DNA of 64,000 bases, from positions 1 to 64,000 of the forward strand of contig CALXLK010000010.1 of the NCBI GenBank assembly GCA_944389175.1, given 5' to 3'. This document shows, piece after piece, positions 18,936-28,563 of this stretch. This DNA is from an uncultured Opitutales bacterium (GTDB lineage Bacteria > Verrucomicrobiota > Verrucomicrobiia > Opitutales > Intestinicryptomonadaceae). The translations under genes were made by a program, and so were the position numbers. The notes beneath the pieces are model-generated. The model saw only the letters and a program-made list of their open reading frames with translations. It did not search any database and was not told the DNA's origin. Numbering within the stretch: position 1 is the first letter of the stretch; each line of letters opens with the position of its first letter.

Positions 18936-20789
18936 CTATAATGTGAGTATGTATTGTTCGAGATCCCTCAGGTCGTCGTCCGAGAGTTTCGATGTTACGC
19001 CGTGCTTGTCGTTTTTGTTAAATTTCTTCATCATCTCGAATATCGATTTTGCCCTCCCGTCGTACAGGTAGGGGGCGGTTCTCCACACCTCGCGCAGGGT
19101 GGGGGTGTCGAACTTTTTGCCGGCGTATTCGTCGAGGCCGGTGCCGGCGTCGTGCATTTTCATGTCGGTAAAGTATTCGCCGCTGTGGCAGTAGGAGCAT
19201 TTTGCCTCTTGGAAAAGGAACTCGCCGCGCAGCGCCGCCTCGCTTAGGGACCCGTCCTTTTCGAGGTACGGGCTAGGTATCGGGCGCAGGCTCGACAGGT
19301 ATTTGTCGATTGCGACCGAATCGCGCTCGGGGCGCCGCGTAAACTGTATAAACTGAATGCCCTTGCGAACCGCTATATTGGCGTTTTTGCGCACGCCGGT
19401 TATCATCGAAGGCGGGGTGAAATGCGAAAAAAGCATTGACTTTGACTGCTTGGGATTGCCTATGCCGTCGTTGAGTAGATCCCAATTCAGAGAGTCGGAA
19501 CGCACCTCAGTGTGGCAGGTTATGCAGGAGAGCCACTTTTGAAAACACAGGGAGGCATCGTGGTAGAACAGGTCGCCGCGGCGAATTTCATTGAGCTTTT
19601 CGTTGCCGCCTATCGATATCCTCTTCACTTTTCCCGTCGCCAAATTAACGCTATTGAGAACGTCGGAATAATACATGCCGACGTACACATCGCCACCCTT
19701 TTGGCACAGGTGGCGCGGCCCGAATCCGTCGAGGGCTATGCGCTTTTTCATGCCGGAAAGAAACGAGAGGTCGTTGCATATGTCCTCAAATACTTTCGAT
19801 TTGTCAGCGCCGCCAGAGTAGGCCTTTTGAATCTTCTCATGAATCTTTAGGCGGTCTATTATGCATATTTCATGCGATCCGGCCTGAGCCACAACGAGCT
19901 TTTTGCCCCCGTCGGCAACTATGATTCCGTAGGGATTGGCCGCGCCAAGCTCTATGTCGTCTATAAGCACGGTCGCAAGCAGCTTTTGGGCGGGTATGTC
20001 TACTATGCTTACGGCGTTTGTGTTAATCCAACCCCTTTCGACTTGTGTCGTGGGCACATTGAAGCGGCCTATGCTGTGGGTTATGTAGGCGTATTTGCCG
20101 TCGGGCGATATCGCCGTGGACTTTAGGTTTATGGAGCCGTTTGGAAGATTTATGGTGGCGGTCGTCTTCATCGTCGCGGCATCGACTATGTTGACGGCGG
20201 CGGCCACGTTCTCCTCGTAGAGGCCGCCCTTCGCCTCCGGCTGTTGGTTGGCTACTACGAGTTTCTTCGAGTCGGGCGTCACCGACACTGAAAACGGCTC
20301 TCTAACCGCAAGCGCCCACCCGACGACCTTCATATTCTTGAGGTCAATCTTGCCGACCTTTTCCTTAAATTGGCTGCAAAAATACGCGTATTTGCCGTCC
20401 GGGGCCAGCGTTATGGCGCGCGGCATATGGTCGGCGTCGATTTCGGCGAGAACTTTCCCCGTGCGCGTGTCGAGCTTTATAATCTTGCCGTCGGGCTGGT
20501 ATGGACACACGTACGCCGTGTTGCCGTCGGGGCTGACAGCCAGGCCGCTTGTGTAGTTGGGGAGGTCTATCTTCTTTACGGGCTTGTCGTTTTCTACAAC
20601 TACCACGGCCTTCCCCGTGCGCGCCGAAACAAATATTTTGCCTGCGGCCGTTTCGACAAAATCGGGCGAAAGATAGTACGCGCCGTAATCGGGAATGTCG
20701 CCGTAGACTTTGGTTTGTTTTGTCGTCTGCGCGTTCTGGGCAAATGCAAAAAAAGGAAGCATTGCCAAAATAAAGAAACGGTATTTCAT
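18936..20789 (-). CDS. Secreted beta-propeller fused to di-haem cytochrome c peroxidase-like domain
   Basis: 617 aa with a Sec signal (MKYRFFILAMLPFFAFA). Residues ~30-320 contain repeated propeller blades of the YVTN type (GLAVSPDGNTAYVCPY, AITLAPDGKYAYFCSQ, AISPDGKYAYITHS). The C-terminal third is a MauG/cytochrome c peroxidase-like domain with two haem c motifs, CITCH (~421) and CSYCH (~531), followed by DTPTLREVWRTAPYLYDGRA, the usual C-terminal block. It is probably a periplasmic redox enzyme or electron carrier; the substrate is unknown. Divergent from the purA-like gene, with 175 nt between them. Confidence 0.82.
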   Translation of the reverse strand: MKYRFFILAMLPFFAFAQNAQTTKQTKVYGDIPDYGAYYLSPDFVETAAGKIFVSARTGKAVVVVENDKPVKKIDLPNYTSGLAVSPDGNTAYVCPYQPDGKIIKLDTRTGKVLAEIDADHMPRAITLAPDGKYAYFCSQFKEKVGKIDLKNMKVVGWALAVREPFSVSVTPDSKKLVVANQQPEAKGGLYEENVAAAVNIVDAATMKTTATINLPNGSINLKSTAISPDGKYAYITHSIGRFNVPTTQVERGWINTNAVSIVDIPAQKLLATVLIDDIELGAANPYGIIVADGGKKLVVAQAGSHEICIIDRLKIHEKIQKAYSGGADKSKVFEDICNDLSFLSGMKKRIALDGFGPRHLCQKGGDVYVGMYYSDVLNSVNLATGKVKRISIGGNEKLNEIRRGDLFYHDASLCFQKWLSCITCHTEVRSDSLNWDLLNDGIGNPKQSKSMLFSHFTPPSMITGVRKNANIAVRKGIQFIQFTRRPERDSVAIDKYLSSLRPIPSPYLEKDGSLSEAALRGEFLFQEAKCSYCHSGEYFTDMKMHDAGTGLDEYAGKKFDTPTLREVWRTAPYLYDGRAKSIFEMMKKFNKNDKHGVTSKLSDDDLRDLEQYILTL

Positions 20790-20964
20790 ATATAAAATCT
20801 CTCCCCTCCCAAACTCGTTAAAAAAAATCGGCGCACAAATCCGCCTGCACGTCTTTAGGCTCGTTAATTTTTTTCAAATAGTCAAATAAAAATTAAAAAA
20901 GAGTTGTAAAAGCAGAGCGATTGTAGCATTGTGAGGGGCTTGTCAAAAATGGAGACAAAATACA

Positions 20965-22515
20965 ATGGCACTTACAAATTTTAAAAGTCAAATTATCGCC
21001 GACGTAGGCATTAGCACCGGAGACGAGGGCAAAGGCCGCCTCATCTACGAAATTATAGACGAGTTGAAGACCAAGACCGGCAGAAAGGATATTGCCGCAG
21101 TGGTGATTAAAGTAAACGGCGGTGCCAACTCCGGACATACCGCAGGCGGTGTGAAACTTAATTTGCTTCCCGCCGGCGTAATCGAAAAAGATGTTGAATT
21201 TCTGGCGATAGGGGCGGGCGTCGTCGCCGATCCGCGCAAGTTCCTTTGGGAGGGAATGCCATTGGAAAAACTTGGCTACGATATATTTTCGCGCCTCGTA
21301 ATCGACGAGCGCACGATGGTAAGCGACATCAGCCACAGGCTGTTGGATCTGGCCTTTGAAAACTACCGGGTAGAGATACTAAAAGAGGAGCCCAGGGGCT
21401 CGACCGGGAGGGGAATCACACCCTCGTATGCCGACGAAGTTTCCCAATTTCAGATTTGTTACGCCGATTTCCTCGGCTCGAAAGAGGCTTTCACCCACAA
21501 GCTTTCCTCAAAGCTCGACAGGGCCTGCCGCACAATCGAATACGTCTGCCGCACGTCTCCGCAAAAGTGGGACTCGTTCTTCGACGTGCTCACTAACGCC
21601 GAGCTGCGCGCCAATGCCGCGGCGATAAAGGAGGGCGTCTTTGCCGAGGACGAATTTGATTTTCACAAATTTAAGGGCTCAAAAGCCTTCGAAATAAATG
21701 TCGAGGCCGTCGTTCGTGAGTATTGGAATGCGGGCCAAAAGCTCGTCAAGAACATATCCGACGTTCGCGAAATCTGCCTAAAGGCGCTGGCGCAGGGCAG
21801 GTACATACTGGGCGAGTACGGCCAGGCCTTTTGGCTCGACAAGCGCCACGGCTTTGCCCCGAACGTCACGGCTTCGCACACGGGCGTTCCCGAGTTCTTT
21901 GAAAGCGCGGGCATTCCGCTGAGGCAGGTTCACACTCTCGGCTGCTGCAAGGCTTACGACACGAAAGTCGGCACCCACGTCTTCCTAACCCAGATGAACG
22001 ACACCCACCCGCTCGCCCAGAAGCTCAAAAAGCTCGAGTTTGGCACCAGCACCGGACGGCAGCGCATGGTAGGGTGGTTCGACGCCGTTGAGAAGGGCGA
22101 CGCCCTGCGTTTTGGCGGCTACGACGACATCGTCATAAACAAGCTCGACGCCCTTTCGTACGAGGGTTCTTGGTGCGAGGGAGGCGAGCTGCTGGTATGC
22201 ACCGCCTACAAGGACGAATCGGGCAAGATTTACCACACAGTTCCCCGCTGCGATGCTCTAAGAAAGACGCTCAGGCCCGTATACGCCCAGTTAAAAGGGT
22301 GGTCGCAAGATATTTCCGGCGTCCGCAAATTTGTCGATTTGCCCGAGGAGGCCAAAAGGTACGTGGCTTTCTGCATCAAGAGCATAATCGATGTGGCCAA
22401 CAGGGACGGCAGTTTAAAGGAGCTTCCCAATTTACGATACATAGGCGTCGGGCCGATGCAGTCTCAAATAATCAGGGACGTGCCCGCGACCCAAGAGTTG
22501 TTAAAACTTATTTAG
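20965..22515 (+). CDS. purA: Divergent, long adenylosuccinate synthetase
   Basis: 516 aa, well above the usual ~430. Key blocks of PurA are present but altered: GDEGKGR (catalytic Asp20, normally GDEGKGK), [12 protein letters not shown] (His58), [14 protein letters not shown] (normally GRGIGPAYED) and [17 protein letters not shown] (normally TTGRPRRCGWFDA). The enzyme makes adenylosuccinate from IMP, aspartate and GTP. Extra length lies mainly in the middle (around [19 protein letters not shown] and [14 protein letters not shown]). GGAG lies 11 nt before ATG. It heads the mcsA-mcsB-clpC row with a 37-nt gap. Function as the housekeeping PurA is probable, not certain. Confidence 0.8.
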   Translation: MALTNFKSQIIADVGISTGDEGKGRLIYEIIDELKTKTGRKDIAAVVIKVNGGANSGHTAGGVKLNLLPAGVIEKDVEFLAIGAGVVADPRKFLWEGMPLEKLGYDIFSRLVIDERTMVSDISHRLLDLAFENYRVEILKEEPRGSTGRGITPSYADEVSQFQICYADFLGSKEAFTHKLSSKLDRACRTIEYVCRTSPQKWDSFFDVLTNAELRANAAAIKEGVFAEDEFDFHKFKGSKAFEINVEAVVREYWNAGQKLVKNISDVREICLKALAQGRYILGEYGQAFWLDKRHGFAPNVTASHTGVPEFFESAGIPLRQVHTLGCCKAYDTKVGTHVFLTQMNDTHPLAQKLKKLEFGTSTGRQRMVGWFDAVEKGDALRFGGYDDIVINKLDALSYEGSWCEGGELLVCTAYKDESGKIYHTVPRCDALRKTLRPVYAQLKGWSQDISGVRKFVDLPEEAKRYVAFCIKSIIDVANRDGSLKELPNLRYIGVGPMQSQIIRDVPATQELLKLI

Positions 22516-22552
22516 AGGCGGCGGAATCGCCAGGATTTCCGCCGGATGCTAT

Positions 22553-23209
22553 ATGGCAAAAGAATACAAATGCGCAAGATGCGGAAAACCCGCCGTTGTG
22601 CACATCACAAAGATATCGGGCAACGAAAAGCTGACTTTGCATTTATGCGAGGAGTGCGCCAAGAAGTTTGCCCTTGACGATCCGAACACACCGGCAAATC
22701 TCGATCCGCAGCTAAAGCAATTCGAGCAGCAGCACATAGTAAAAAAGCCCGACGGGATATGCCCGACTTGCGGCTCCATAGACCACGACCTCAAAAAGGG
22801 CGACAAGGCCGCGTGCGCGGATTGTTACAGCATAATGGACGACTCGGCTGCCGATATGCTCAGGCAGATTCAGGGGGCCGTGCGCCACACCGGCAAGCGC
22901 CCGAAATTCCACGCCGCAAATGTCGATACTTCCAAGATTTTCAGCCAGAGCGCCGACGTTTTAGGAAAAGATTTCATGCAGAGTCTCGAAAACGTGGTAG
23001 CCTCGGCCATAGAATCGGTTTCAGAGGCGCAGCTGGAGGCCGAAAAGATAGAGTTTTCGGATTCCGAGGGGGATTCGGGTACTGCCGCGCCCGAGCCGGA
23101 ATCGGAGAGGGCCCGCCTGGAGCGGGAGCTAAAAGAGGCCATAGCGCAAGAGCGCTATGAGGACGCGGCAAAAATAAGAGACAAAATCAATTCGCTTCCA
23201 AAATCGTAG
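22553..23209 (+). CDS. mcsA: McsA: zinc-finger activator of arginine kinase McsB
   Basis: 218 aa. Four CxxC motifs (C7/C10, C32/C35, C70/C73, C88/C91) form the two zinc fingers typical of McsA, and a C-terminal UVR motif (ARLERELKEAIAQERYEDAA, residues ~190-210) matches the UvrB/UvrC-interaction helix pair. In Firmicutes McsA activates the protein-arginine kinase McsB and both feed ClpCP. The gene order mcsA-mcsB-clpC supports this assignment. No ctsR repressor gene is adjacent, unlike in Bacillus. The stop codon is separated by one base from the mcsB ATG, suggesting translational coupling. Confidence 0.93.
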   Translation: MAKEYKCARCGKPAVVHITKISGNEKLTLHLCEECAKKFALDDPNTPANLDPQLKQFEQQHIVKKPDGICPTCGSIDHDLKKGDKAACADCYSIMDDSAADMLRQIQGAVRHTGKRPKFHAANVDTSKIFSQSADVLGKDFMQSLENVVASAIESVSEAQLEAEKIEFSDSEGDSGTAAPEPESERARLERELKEAIAQERYEDAAKIRDKINSLPKS

Positions 23210-23210
23210 A

Positions 23211-24263
23211 ATGCCGGCAGTTACGCATACACGCAAAGAAAATTCGTCGATTCTCGTTTCATCGAGGATACGCCTGGCGCGCAATCTCAAGGGCAAAAAA
23301 TTTTCCCCTTATGCAAATTCCCGCCAGTTGGCCGACATTTACAAGACGTGTTTTGATGCGCTGTCAAAGGTAAAGCGCCTAAAGGATGCCAAGAGATACG
23401 ATATGCAGGCCATCGGCCAGCGGGAGCGCGAGTTCTTGACGGAATCGCGGGCCATAAGCAAGGAAATGGATATCCGGACGCTGGGCAAGGGCGCGTTTGT
23501 CGTGGAAGAGGCGCATACGAGCGTCTTTATCAACGAGGAGGACCACATAAGAATACAGGTAATAGGCAAGTCTTTGCCGCTTCTCTACAAGAGCGCCAGC
23601 GCCCTCGACGACGAGATTGAAAAGGAGCTTGAATACGCCTTTAGCCAGGATATCGGCTATATAACTTCGTGCCCGACCAACATGGGTACGGGCATGAGGG
23701 CGTCGGTTATGCTGCATTTGCCCGTGCTTTCAATGACAAACGACATTGAAAAGATAGTTCGGGCCGTAAACCAGCTGGGCATGGTCATACGCGGGTCGAA
23801 CGGGGAGGGCAGCGATTCGGTGAACTCGTTTTTCCAGCTTTCCAACCAGCAGACGCTCGGAGTTTCCGAGGCCGACATAATAAAAAAAATTCAAACTTTT
23901 TGTAAAAAAATTTGTCAATTTGAATCGGACGCCAGGTACAAAATGCTCGAAGATCGTCCGTTGGTGCTCATCGACAAGGTGCTTCGCGCGCGTTCCATCC
24001 TGCAGACGTGCAAGCTCATAGATTCTCAGGAGGCGCTTTCGCTGCTTTCGATTATGAGGCTTGCCGCAGACATGAACATGATGGATTTCTGCGGAGAGGC
24101 TCTCGAGCGCATAGACGAGCTCTCGCTGGAGGTTTTGCCCGCCCATTTGTGTCGGGCTTTCGGCGCCGAGGATGCGCAGGGGGCTCTTCGCGACGAGCTC
24201 CGGGCGAGGCTGCTCAACGAAGAGATAGCCAAACTGCCGAAGCTTAGCATAAAAGGCGTTTAG
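23211..24263 (+). CDS. mcsB: Protein-arginine kinase McsB
   Basis: 350 aa, full length for the phosphagen-kinase-related McsB. Landmarks are SSRIRLARNLKG (17-28), NEEDHIRIQVI (108-116), and SCPTNMGTGMRASVMLHLP (153-171) with the active-site-region Cys154. The kinase phosphorylates arginines on damaged proteins, marking them for ClpCP. It lies between its activator mcsA and clpC, with 16 nt to the latter. The final C-terminal stretch matches the helical domain seen in McsB rather than eukaryotic arginine kinases. Confidence 0.95.
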   Translation: MPAVTHTRKENSSILVSSRIRLARNLKGKKFSPYANSRQLADIYKTCFDALSKVKRLKDAKRYDMQAIGQREREFLTESRAISKEMDIRTLGKGAFVVEEAHTSVFINEEDHIRIQVIGKSLPLLYKSASALDDEIEKELEYAFSQDIGYITSCPTNMGTGMRASVMLHLPVLSMTNDIEKIVRAVNQLGMVIRGSNGEGSDSVNSFFQLSNQQTLGVSEADIIKKIQTFCKKICQFESDARYKMLEDRPLVLIDKVLRARSILQTCKLIDSQEALSLLSIMRLAADMNMMDFCGEALERIDELSLEVLPAHLCRAFGAEDAQGALRDELRARLLNEEIAKLPKLSIKGV

Positions 24264-24279
24264 ACAGGGGATAAAAACA

Positions 24280-26796
24280 ATGCAACCATTTACAAAAAGG
24301 GCGCAGCTTGTGCTAGTTAACGCTCGCAAGGCTGCAGTCAGCTTAAGAAACAACTACATAGGCACCGAACACCTGCTCCTTGGCATCCTGATGCTCGGGG
24401 AGGGGGTCGCCGTAAACGTTCTCAGAAGTCTGGGGCTTGACATTGAGGATTCAATTTCCGAAATACGCCGCAAGATAGCAGGCACTGCCGACTCAATCGA
24501 CATAAACGAGATTCCGTACACTCCGCGCGCAAAGAAGGCGCTAGTCTTTGCCTCCAACGAGGCCACGAGGCTGGGGCACAACTACATAGGCACGGAGCAT
24601 CTGCTTCTTGCAATAATGCGCGTCGGCGACGGTTTCGCGTTTGAATATTTGCGCAGCAAAGACATAGAGCACTCCAAGTGCCTTAATCTTATATTGCGCG
24701 AACTCTCGATGGATTTCGTCGGCGACAACCCCGAGACGCCCGAGGACGGTTCGGCCAATCCGCCGCCCGGCGCAGACGAAGAGGAGGACGAGCCGCGCCA
24801 GCGCCCGGCCTCGCAGCGCAACACGGCGCTTGCCGCCTACGGGCGCGATCTGACCGAGATGGCCAGGCGCGGAGAGTTAGACCCCGTAATTGGCCGTTCT
24901 ACGGAGATTATGAGAGTCATTCAGATTCTGTGCCGCCGCCGCAAGAACAATCCGGTTCTCATAGGCGAGGCGGGCGTCGGGAAGACGGCCATAGTCGAGG
25001 GGCTGGCGCAGGAGATTGCCGCAGGCACTGTTCCGGAGCTGTTGGCCGACAAGAGGGTTGTGTCTCTAGACATGACGCTGATGGTAGCCGGGGCGAAATA
25101 CCGCGGGCAGTTTGAAGAGCGCATAAAGCAGCTTCTTAGCGAGATAGAGCAGGATAAGAATGTTATCTTGTTCATAGACGAGCTTCATACAATAGTAGGC
25201 GCAGGAGCCGCGGAGGGGGCTATGGACGCATCCAACATATTCAAGCCCGCGCTATCGCGTGGGACGCTGCAATGCATAGGCGCCACGACGCTTGCCGAAT
25301 ACAGAAAGTTTATAGAAAAGGACAGCGCTTTGGACAGGCGTTTTCAGAGCGTAAAAGTGGACGAGCCGAGCGTGGAGGACACCATAAAGATTTTGCAGGG
25401 GTTGCGCGACAACTACCAAAAACACCATTCTTGCGTGTACACCGACAAGGCCATTGAAGAGGCCGTCAAGCTTTCCAGCCGCTACATTACGAGCCGCTTT
25501 TTGCCCGATAAGGCCATAGACATTATCGACGAGGCGGGCGCGCGCGCGCGCATAAAGATGATAGAGCGGCCGGCCGAGGTTTCCCAGATCTCCGAAAAGA
25601 TCCAGGCGCTGAAAACTTCGCGCGACGATGCCATAAAAGTGCAGCGTTTTGAGGATGCGGCCAAGGCGCGCGACGAGATTAAAAAGCTTGAAGCGCAGCG
25701 CGACGACATAGTTTCGGCCTGGCACAAGACGCTCAAGGGCAAGACGTCCACCGTCGATGCCGACGATATATACGCGGTGGTTTCTTCGTGGACGGGCATA
25801 CCGCTGACGCGCATGGAGGCCGAGGATTCCAAGAAGCTTTTGGAGCTTGAGAAGTATCTGCGGGCAAACATAATAGGGCAGGACGAGGCTACCGCCGTCG
25901 TGGCGAGGGCTCTGCGCCGCTCTCGGGCTTCGCTTAAAGATCCCAAGCGCCCGATAGGCTCCTTCCTTTTCCTCGGGCCCACGGGCGTCGGCAAGACGTA
26001 TCTGGCGAAGATTTTGGCCGAACAGATGTTTGGCAATCAGGACGCCCTAATACAGATAGATATGTCCGAGTACATGGAAAAGTTCTCCATATCGCGTCTG
26101 ATAGGCTCTCCGCCTGGATATATCGGGCACGAGGACGGCGGCCAGCTGACCGAGAGGGTCAGGCGCAATCCCTATAGCGTGATTCTTTTCGACGAAATAG
26201 AAAAGGCCCATCCGGATGTCGCCCAGATTCTCTTGCAGGTTCTCGAAGACGGCAGGCTCACCGACAGCCTCGGCAGGACGGTCGACTTCCGCAACACAAT
26301 CATAATCCTTACAAGCAATGTCGGCGCCGACATATTGCAGAAGAAGTCCTTTATGGGATTTGGCGTCTCGGAGGAGCAGGATTTTGAAAAGGTAAAGCAG
26401 AGGGTTTTTGAGGAAATGAAAAAATCCTTCAGGCCGGAATTCCTAAACAGAATAGGCGACATTGTCCTTTTCAGAAACCTCGACAAGGATTCCACGCGCA
26501 AAATTGTCAGGCTCGAGATAAAGAAGCTCGAGGACAGGCTTTCCGACAAGGGCATGGGGCTCGTGCTCGACGAAGACGCCGTGGATTTCCTCATATCCAA
26601 GGGCTGGGATGAAAAGTTCGGGGCCCGTCCGCTAAAGCGCGCCATAGAGCGCGAGCTGGAAGATCCGCTTGCCGAAGAGATTCTTAAAGGCGGCATTGCC
26701 GAGGGGCGCGGCCCCATCAAGGTAAAATGCGACGGCTCTCGCCTCGTGTTCTCACAGAAGGCTCCGCGAAGGCCCAGGGCAAAGGCTTCCCAATAG
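24280..26796 (+). CDS. clpC: ClpC AAA+ protease-associated unfoldase
   Basis: 838 aa with the complete ClpC layout. Two N-terminal Clp repeats (residues ~1-145, each with [11 protein letters not shown] or [11 protein letters not shown]) are followed by an acidic linker ([13 protein letters not shown]). AAA-1 has Walker A GEAGVGKT (229-236) and Walker [13 protein letters not shown] middle domain contains the UVR-like stretch [17 protein letters not shown] that identifies ClpC. AAA-2 has GPTGVGKT and [11 protein letters not shown], with the C-terminal domain [22 protein letters not shown]. With ClpP it degrades arginine-phosphorylated proteins supplied by McsA/McsB. It ends at a strong terminator. 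Confidence 0.97.
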   Translation: MQPFTKRAQLVLVNARKAAVSLRNNYIGTEHLLLGILMLGEGVAVNVLRSLGLDIEDSISEIRRKIAGTADSIDINEIPYTPRAKKALVFASNEATRLGHNYIGTEHLLLAIMRVGDGFAFEYLRSKDIEHSKCLNLILRELSMDFVGDNPETPEDGSANPPPGADEEEDEPRQRPASQRNTALAAYGRDLTEMARRGELDPVIGRSTEIMRVIQILCRRRKNNPVLIGEAGVGKTAIVEGLAQEIAAGTVPELLADKRVVSLDMTLMVAGAKYRGQFEERIKQLLSEIEQDKNVILFIDELHTIVGAGAAEGAMDASNIFKPALSRGTLQCIGATTLAEYRKFIEKDSALDRRFQSVKVDEPSVEDTIKILQGLRDNYQKHHSCVYTDKAIEEAVKLSSRYITSRFLPDKAIDIIDEAGARARIKMIERPAEVSQISEKIQALKTSRDDAIKVQRFEDAAKARDEIKKLEAQRDDIVSAWHKTLKGKTSTVDADDIYAVVSSWTGIPLTRMEAEDSKKLLELEKYLRANIIGQDEATAVVARALRRSRASLKDPKRPIGSFLFLGPTGVGKTYLAKILAEQMFGNQDALIQIDMSEYMEKFSISRLIGSPPGYIGHEDGGQLTERVRRNPYSVILFDEIEKAHPDVAQILLQVLEDGRLTDSLGRTVDFRNTIIILTSNVGADILQKKSFMGFGVSEEQDFEKVKQRVFEEMKKSFRPEFLNRIGDIVLFRNLDKDSTRKIVRLEIKKLEDRLSDKGMGLVLDEDAVDFLISKGWDEKFGARPLKRAIERELEDPLAEEILKGGIAEGRGPIKVKCDGSRLVFSQKAPRRPRAKASQ

Positions 26797-26817
26797 CAAT
26801 CTGCCCAAGCCGCCCTA

Positions 26818-26850
26818 CGCACTCAAATTTTCTTTGAGTGCGTTTTTTTT
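26818..26850 (+). terminator. Intrinsic terminator of the purA-mcsA-mcsB-clpC row
   Basis: Perfect 10-bp stem CGCACTCAAA (26818-26827) / TTTGAGTGCG (26833-26842) followed by eight T. Confidence 0.92.
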
Positions 26851-27308
26851 GTACGCCAAAATGAAGTTGGTTTGCCGCGCATATTTTTCAAATTAGCTTT
26901 TCCCCTCTTTTTTCTTTTTTTTCTCTCCATTTTCCTCCTCCTCCCCCCCCCCCAAAAAAAATGCCATGAAATAAAGCGCTGATTTATGGAGTGTCTTTTA
27001 GATAGGATTTTGCCCTGGTGCGTTTATGCGCGTTTTTTTACGTAGCCTATAAGCGTCTTTTCGGGGTGAAGGAAAAAAGAGTGAAACAACATTACTTTCT
27101 CTACTCTTTTTTTTTACTATCCTTTTTCCATCTTCCTCCACACATTCTCGCTCTGTCTCCCTCTTAAAACAAGCAAACCCACTATCTCACACGCAAAAAA
27201 AAAGAAAAAAGCAAAGTTTTGTAGTTGTTTTCGAACATTGCAACTTGCCGATTCTCCACACGGCAAGACTGATTGCCAACAAACAACTTGCATACGAAAG
27301 GAATTAAT
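26851..27308. other. Low-complexity gap at the left island border
   Basis: Polypyrimidine-rich, with a run of about ten C at ~26946 and several T-runs. No gene seen. It contains the left copy of the imperfect direct repeat that recurs near 33.7 kb. Confidence 0.5.
27124..27215 (+). repeat. Left copy of island-flanking direct repeat
   Basis: Best-conserved core is 27151-27181 (begins CTCTGTCTC, contains TCTTAAAACAA, ends CAAACCCA), matching 33688-33718 with 3 differences in 31. Similarity extends on both sides through TCCACAC and a CACACGC-A-rich tail. Confidence 0.65.
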
Positions 27309-27740
27309 ATGGACGAAAAACTTTTTCACGCATACAAAGACACACACAACCCGAACAACCCTTATCCCGAATTTGTCCGCCAAGCGGCAAAACGCACGAA
27401 AGTGCCGATTGAGCTTTTGACGCGCAAGAAATATAGTGGGAATTCCGCCGACGGCAAAGGCGACAAGCACCACATTCTGGACAAGTCGCTTTTCCCAAAG
27501 AAAGGCACGCCAACTATCAGTGTTTCAAAAGAAAAACATTTTGAACTTCAATGCCTGCTCGCCCAAGCCACAACCCTACAAGGTTATATGGACTACGAAC
27601 AAGCCGTAAAAGCCGAATGCCCCGAAATCCAAGACCCTATCGCCCAAATCTATTGGCAACGCATAGAATCCCTCCACACCCCGTGGAGAATAAAACTGTT
27701 AGAATGGGCAAAGAAGGTTTTTAGAGGGTGTATCCCGTAG
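27309..27740 (+). CDS. Small unknown protein with HHxLxK motif (possible nuclease/toxin)
   Basis: 143 aa. ATG 27309 is chosen because AAAGGA precedes it by 6 nt. No signal peptide or membrane segment. Around residues 52-60 it reads GDKHHILDKSLFPKKG, reminiscent of the His-His start of HNH/ENDO VII-type nuclease domains (HHxxPK), but the other metal-binding residues are not evident. The C-terminus is hydrophobic/basic (RIKLLEWAKKVFRGC). First gene of the island, convergent with a lipoprotein gene. I do not recognise a family; the nuclease idea is weak. Confidence 0.55.
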   Translation: MDEKLFHAYKDTHNPNNPYPEFVRQAAKRTKVPIELLTRKKYSGNSADGKGDKHHILDKSLFPKKGTPTISVSKEKHFELQCLLAQATTLQGYMDYEQAVKAECPEIQDPIAQIYWQRIESLHTPWRIKLLEWAKKVFRGCIP

Positions 27741-27752
27741 CACAATATAAAA

Positions 27753-28415
27753 CTACATATAAGACTTTTTGAGGAACGGAATATCGTCAAGAGGGATTTC
27801 AACCGACGGATATCCTGCAGCATTCGGAGCGATTGAAAGAGATTGAAAGATAATGATAATGGAATTTCTTTCTGTTAAAACGAAAGAATAAAAATAGTAG
27901 TCAAACGGATTTTTTTCGCTTTTTATTTCATTTTCAATCGTCGAATTATCCCAAAAAGAAAATCCGCTTTTTTTTAGATATTCTATGCCTTTCAACAGTA
28001 ATTGGGTTTGCCATTGAGAGTTTGGCTCAAACAAATCGCCTATTTTCAGATTTTCTATTTTCCCGTCCGGCAACAAGCGTAAATTTATTGTAGATTCTTC
28101 TATCGCCGCCTTTGGGAAAAGGTCGTAGTACTCGTATAAAATTTCGGTTTTAGCCGAAAAGAAGCGCTCATTATTTGCAAAAACCTTGCAGTTTGCTTTT
28201 ATCGACGGAATAAAACTTGAAGGTGATTTATGCGATACCACGAATCGTTTTGCATCTTCCAATGGTTTCATCAAAAGACGGTTTATTTCCGCTTTCTGCG
28301 ACGATTGTTCTGTATTTGCAAATTGAAATATGTCTGACTCTACGTTTACTTCCGCCTCTTTTGAACACGACAACATTAATATGGAAAGAAATAAAATCGA
28401 CAAAAACCTAATCAT
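27753..28415 (-). CDS. Lipoprotein with DUF3298/RsiV-like C-terminus
   Basis: 220 aa. N-terminal lipoprotein signal with lipobox MLSC (Cys ~17). The C-terminal half matches the DUF3298 pattern found in RsiV and PdaC-type extracytoplasmic proteins: YSFVLTERNSIIIIFQS, then IAPNAAGYPSVEIPLDDI. Family members bind ligands such as lysozyme (RsiV) or accompany peptidoglycan deacetylases, but no function can be assigned here. Its base composition is AT-rich like the neighbouring ankyrin gene. It converges on the small HHxLxK gene, 12 nt apart. Confidence 0.75.
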   Translation of the reverse strand: MIRFLSILFLSILMLSCSKEAEVNVESDIFQFANTEQSSQKAEINRLLMKPLEDAKRFVVSHKSPSSFIPSIKANCKVFANNERFFSAKTEILYEYYDLFPKAAIEESTINLRLLPDGKIENLKIGDLFEPNSQWQTQLLLKGIEYLKKSGFSFWDNSTIENEIKSEKNPFDYYFYSFVLTERNSIIIIFQSLSIAPNAAGYPSVEIPLDDIPFLKKSYM

Positions 28416-28563
28416 TTATCTTATATACCTTTCATTGTTAGTTCCAATAAGTTAAGCTTATGATTGTAATGGCTTCTTTGCTCACACAATCGAATAAAAT
28501 TATAACACAAAAACAACAAAAGGTGCGGATATACCCACACCTTTTGATTTATAAATTATAACT

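Noticed and set aside
20940..20966. TTGTCA and TACAAT boxes before the purA-like gene
   Set aside because: Spacing is 15 and the -10 box overlaps the ATG, which would put transcription start inside the gene.
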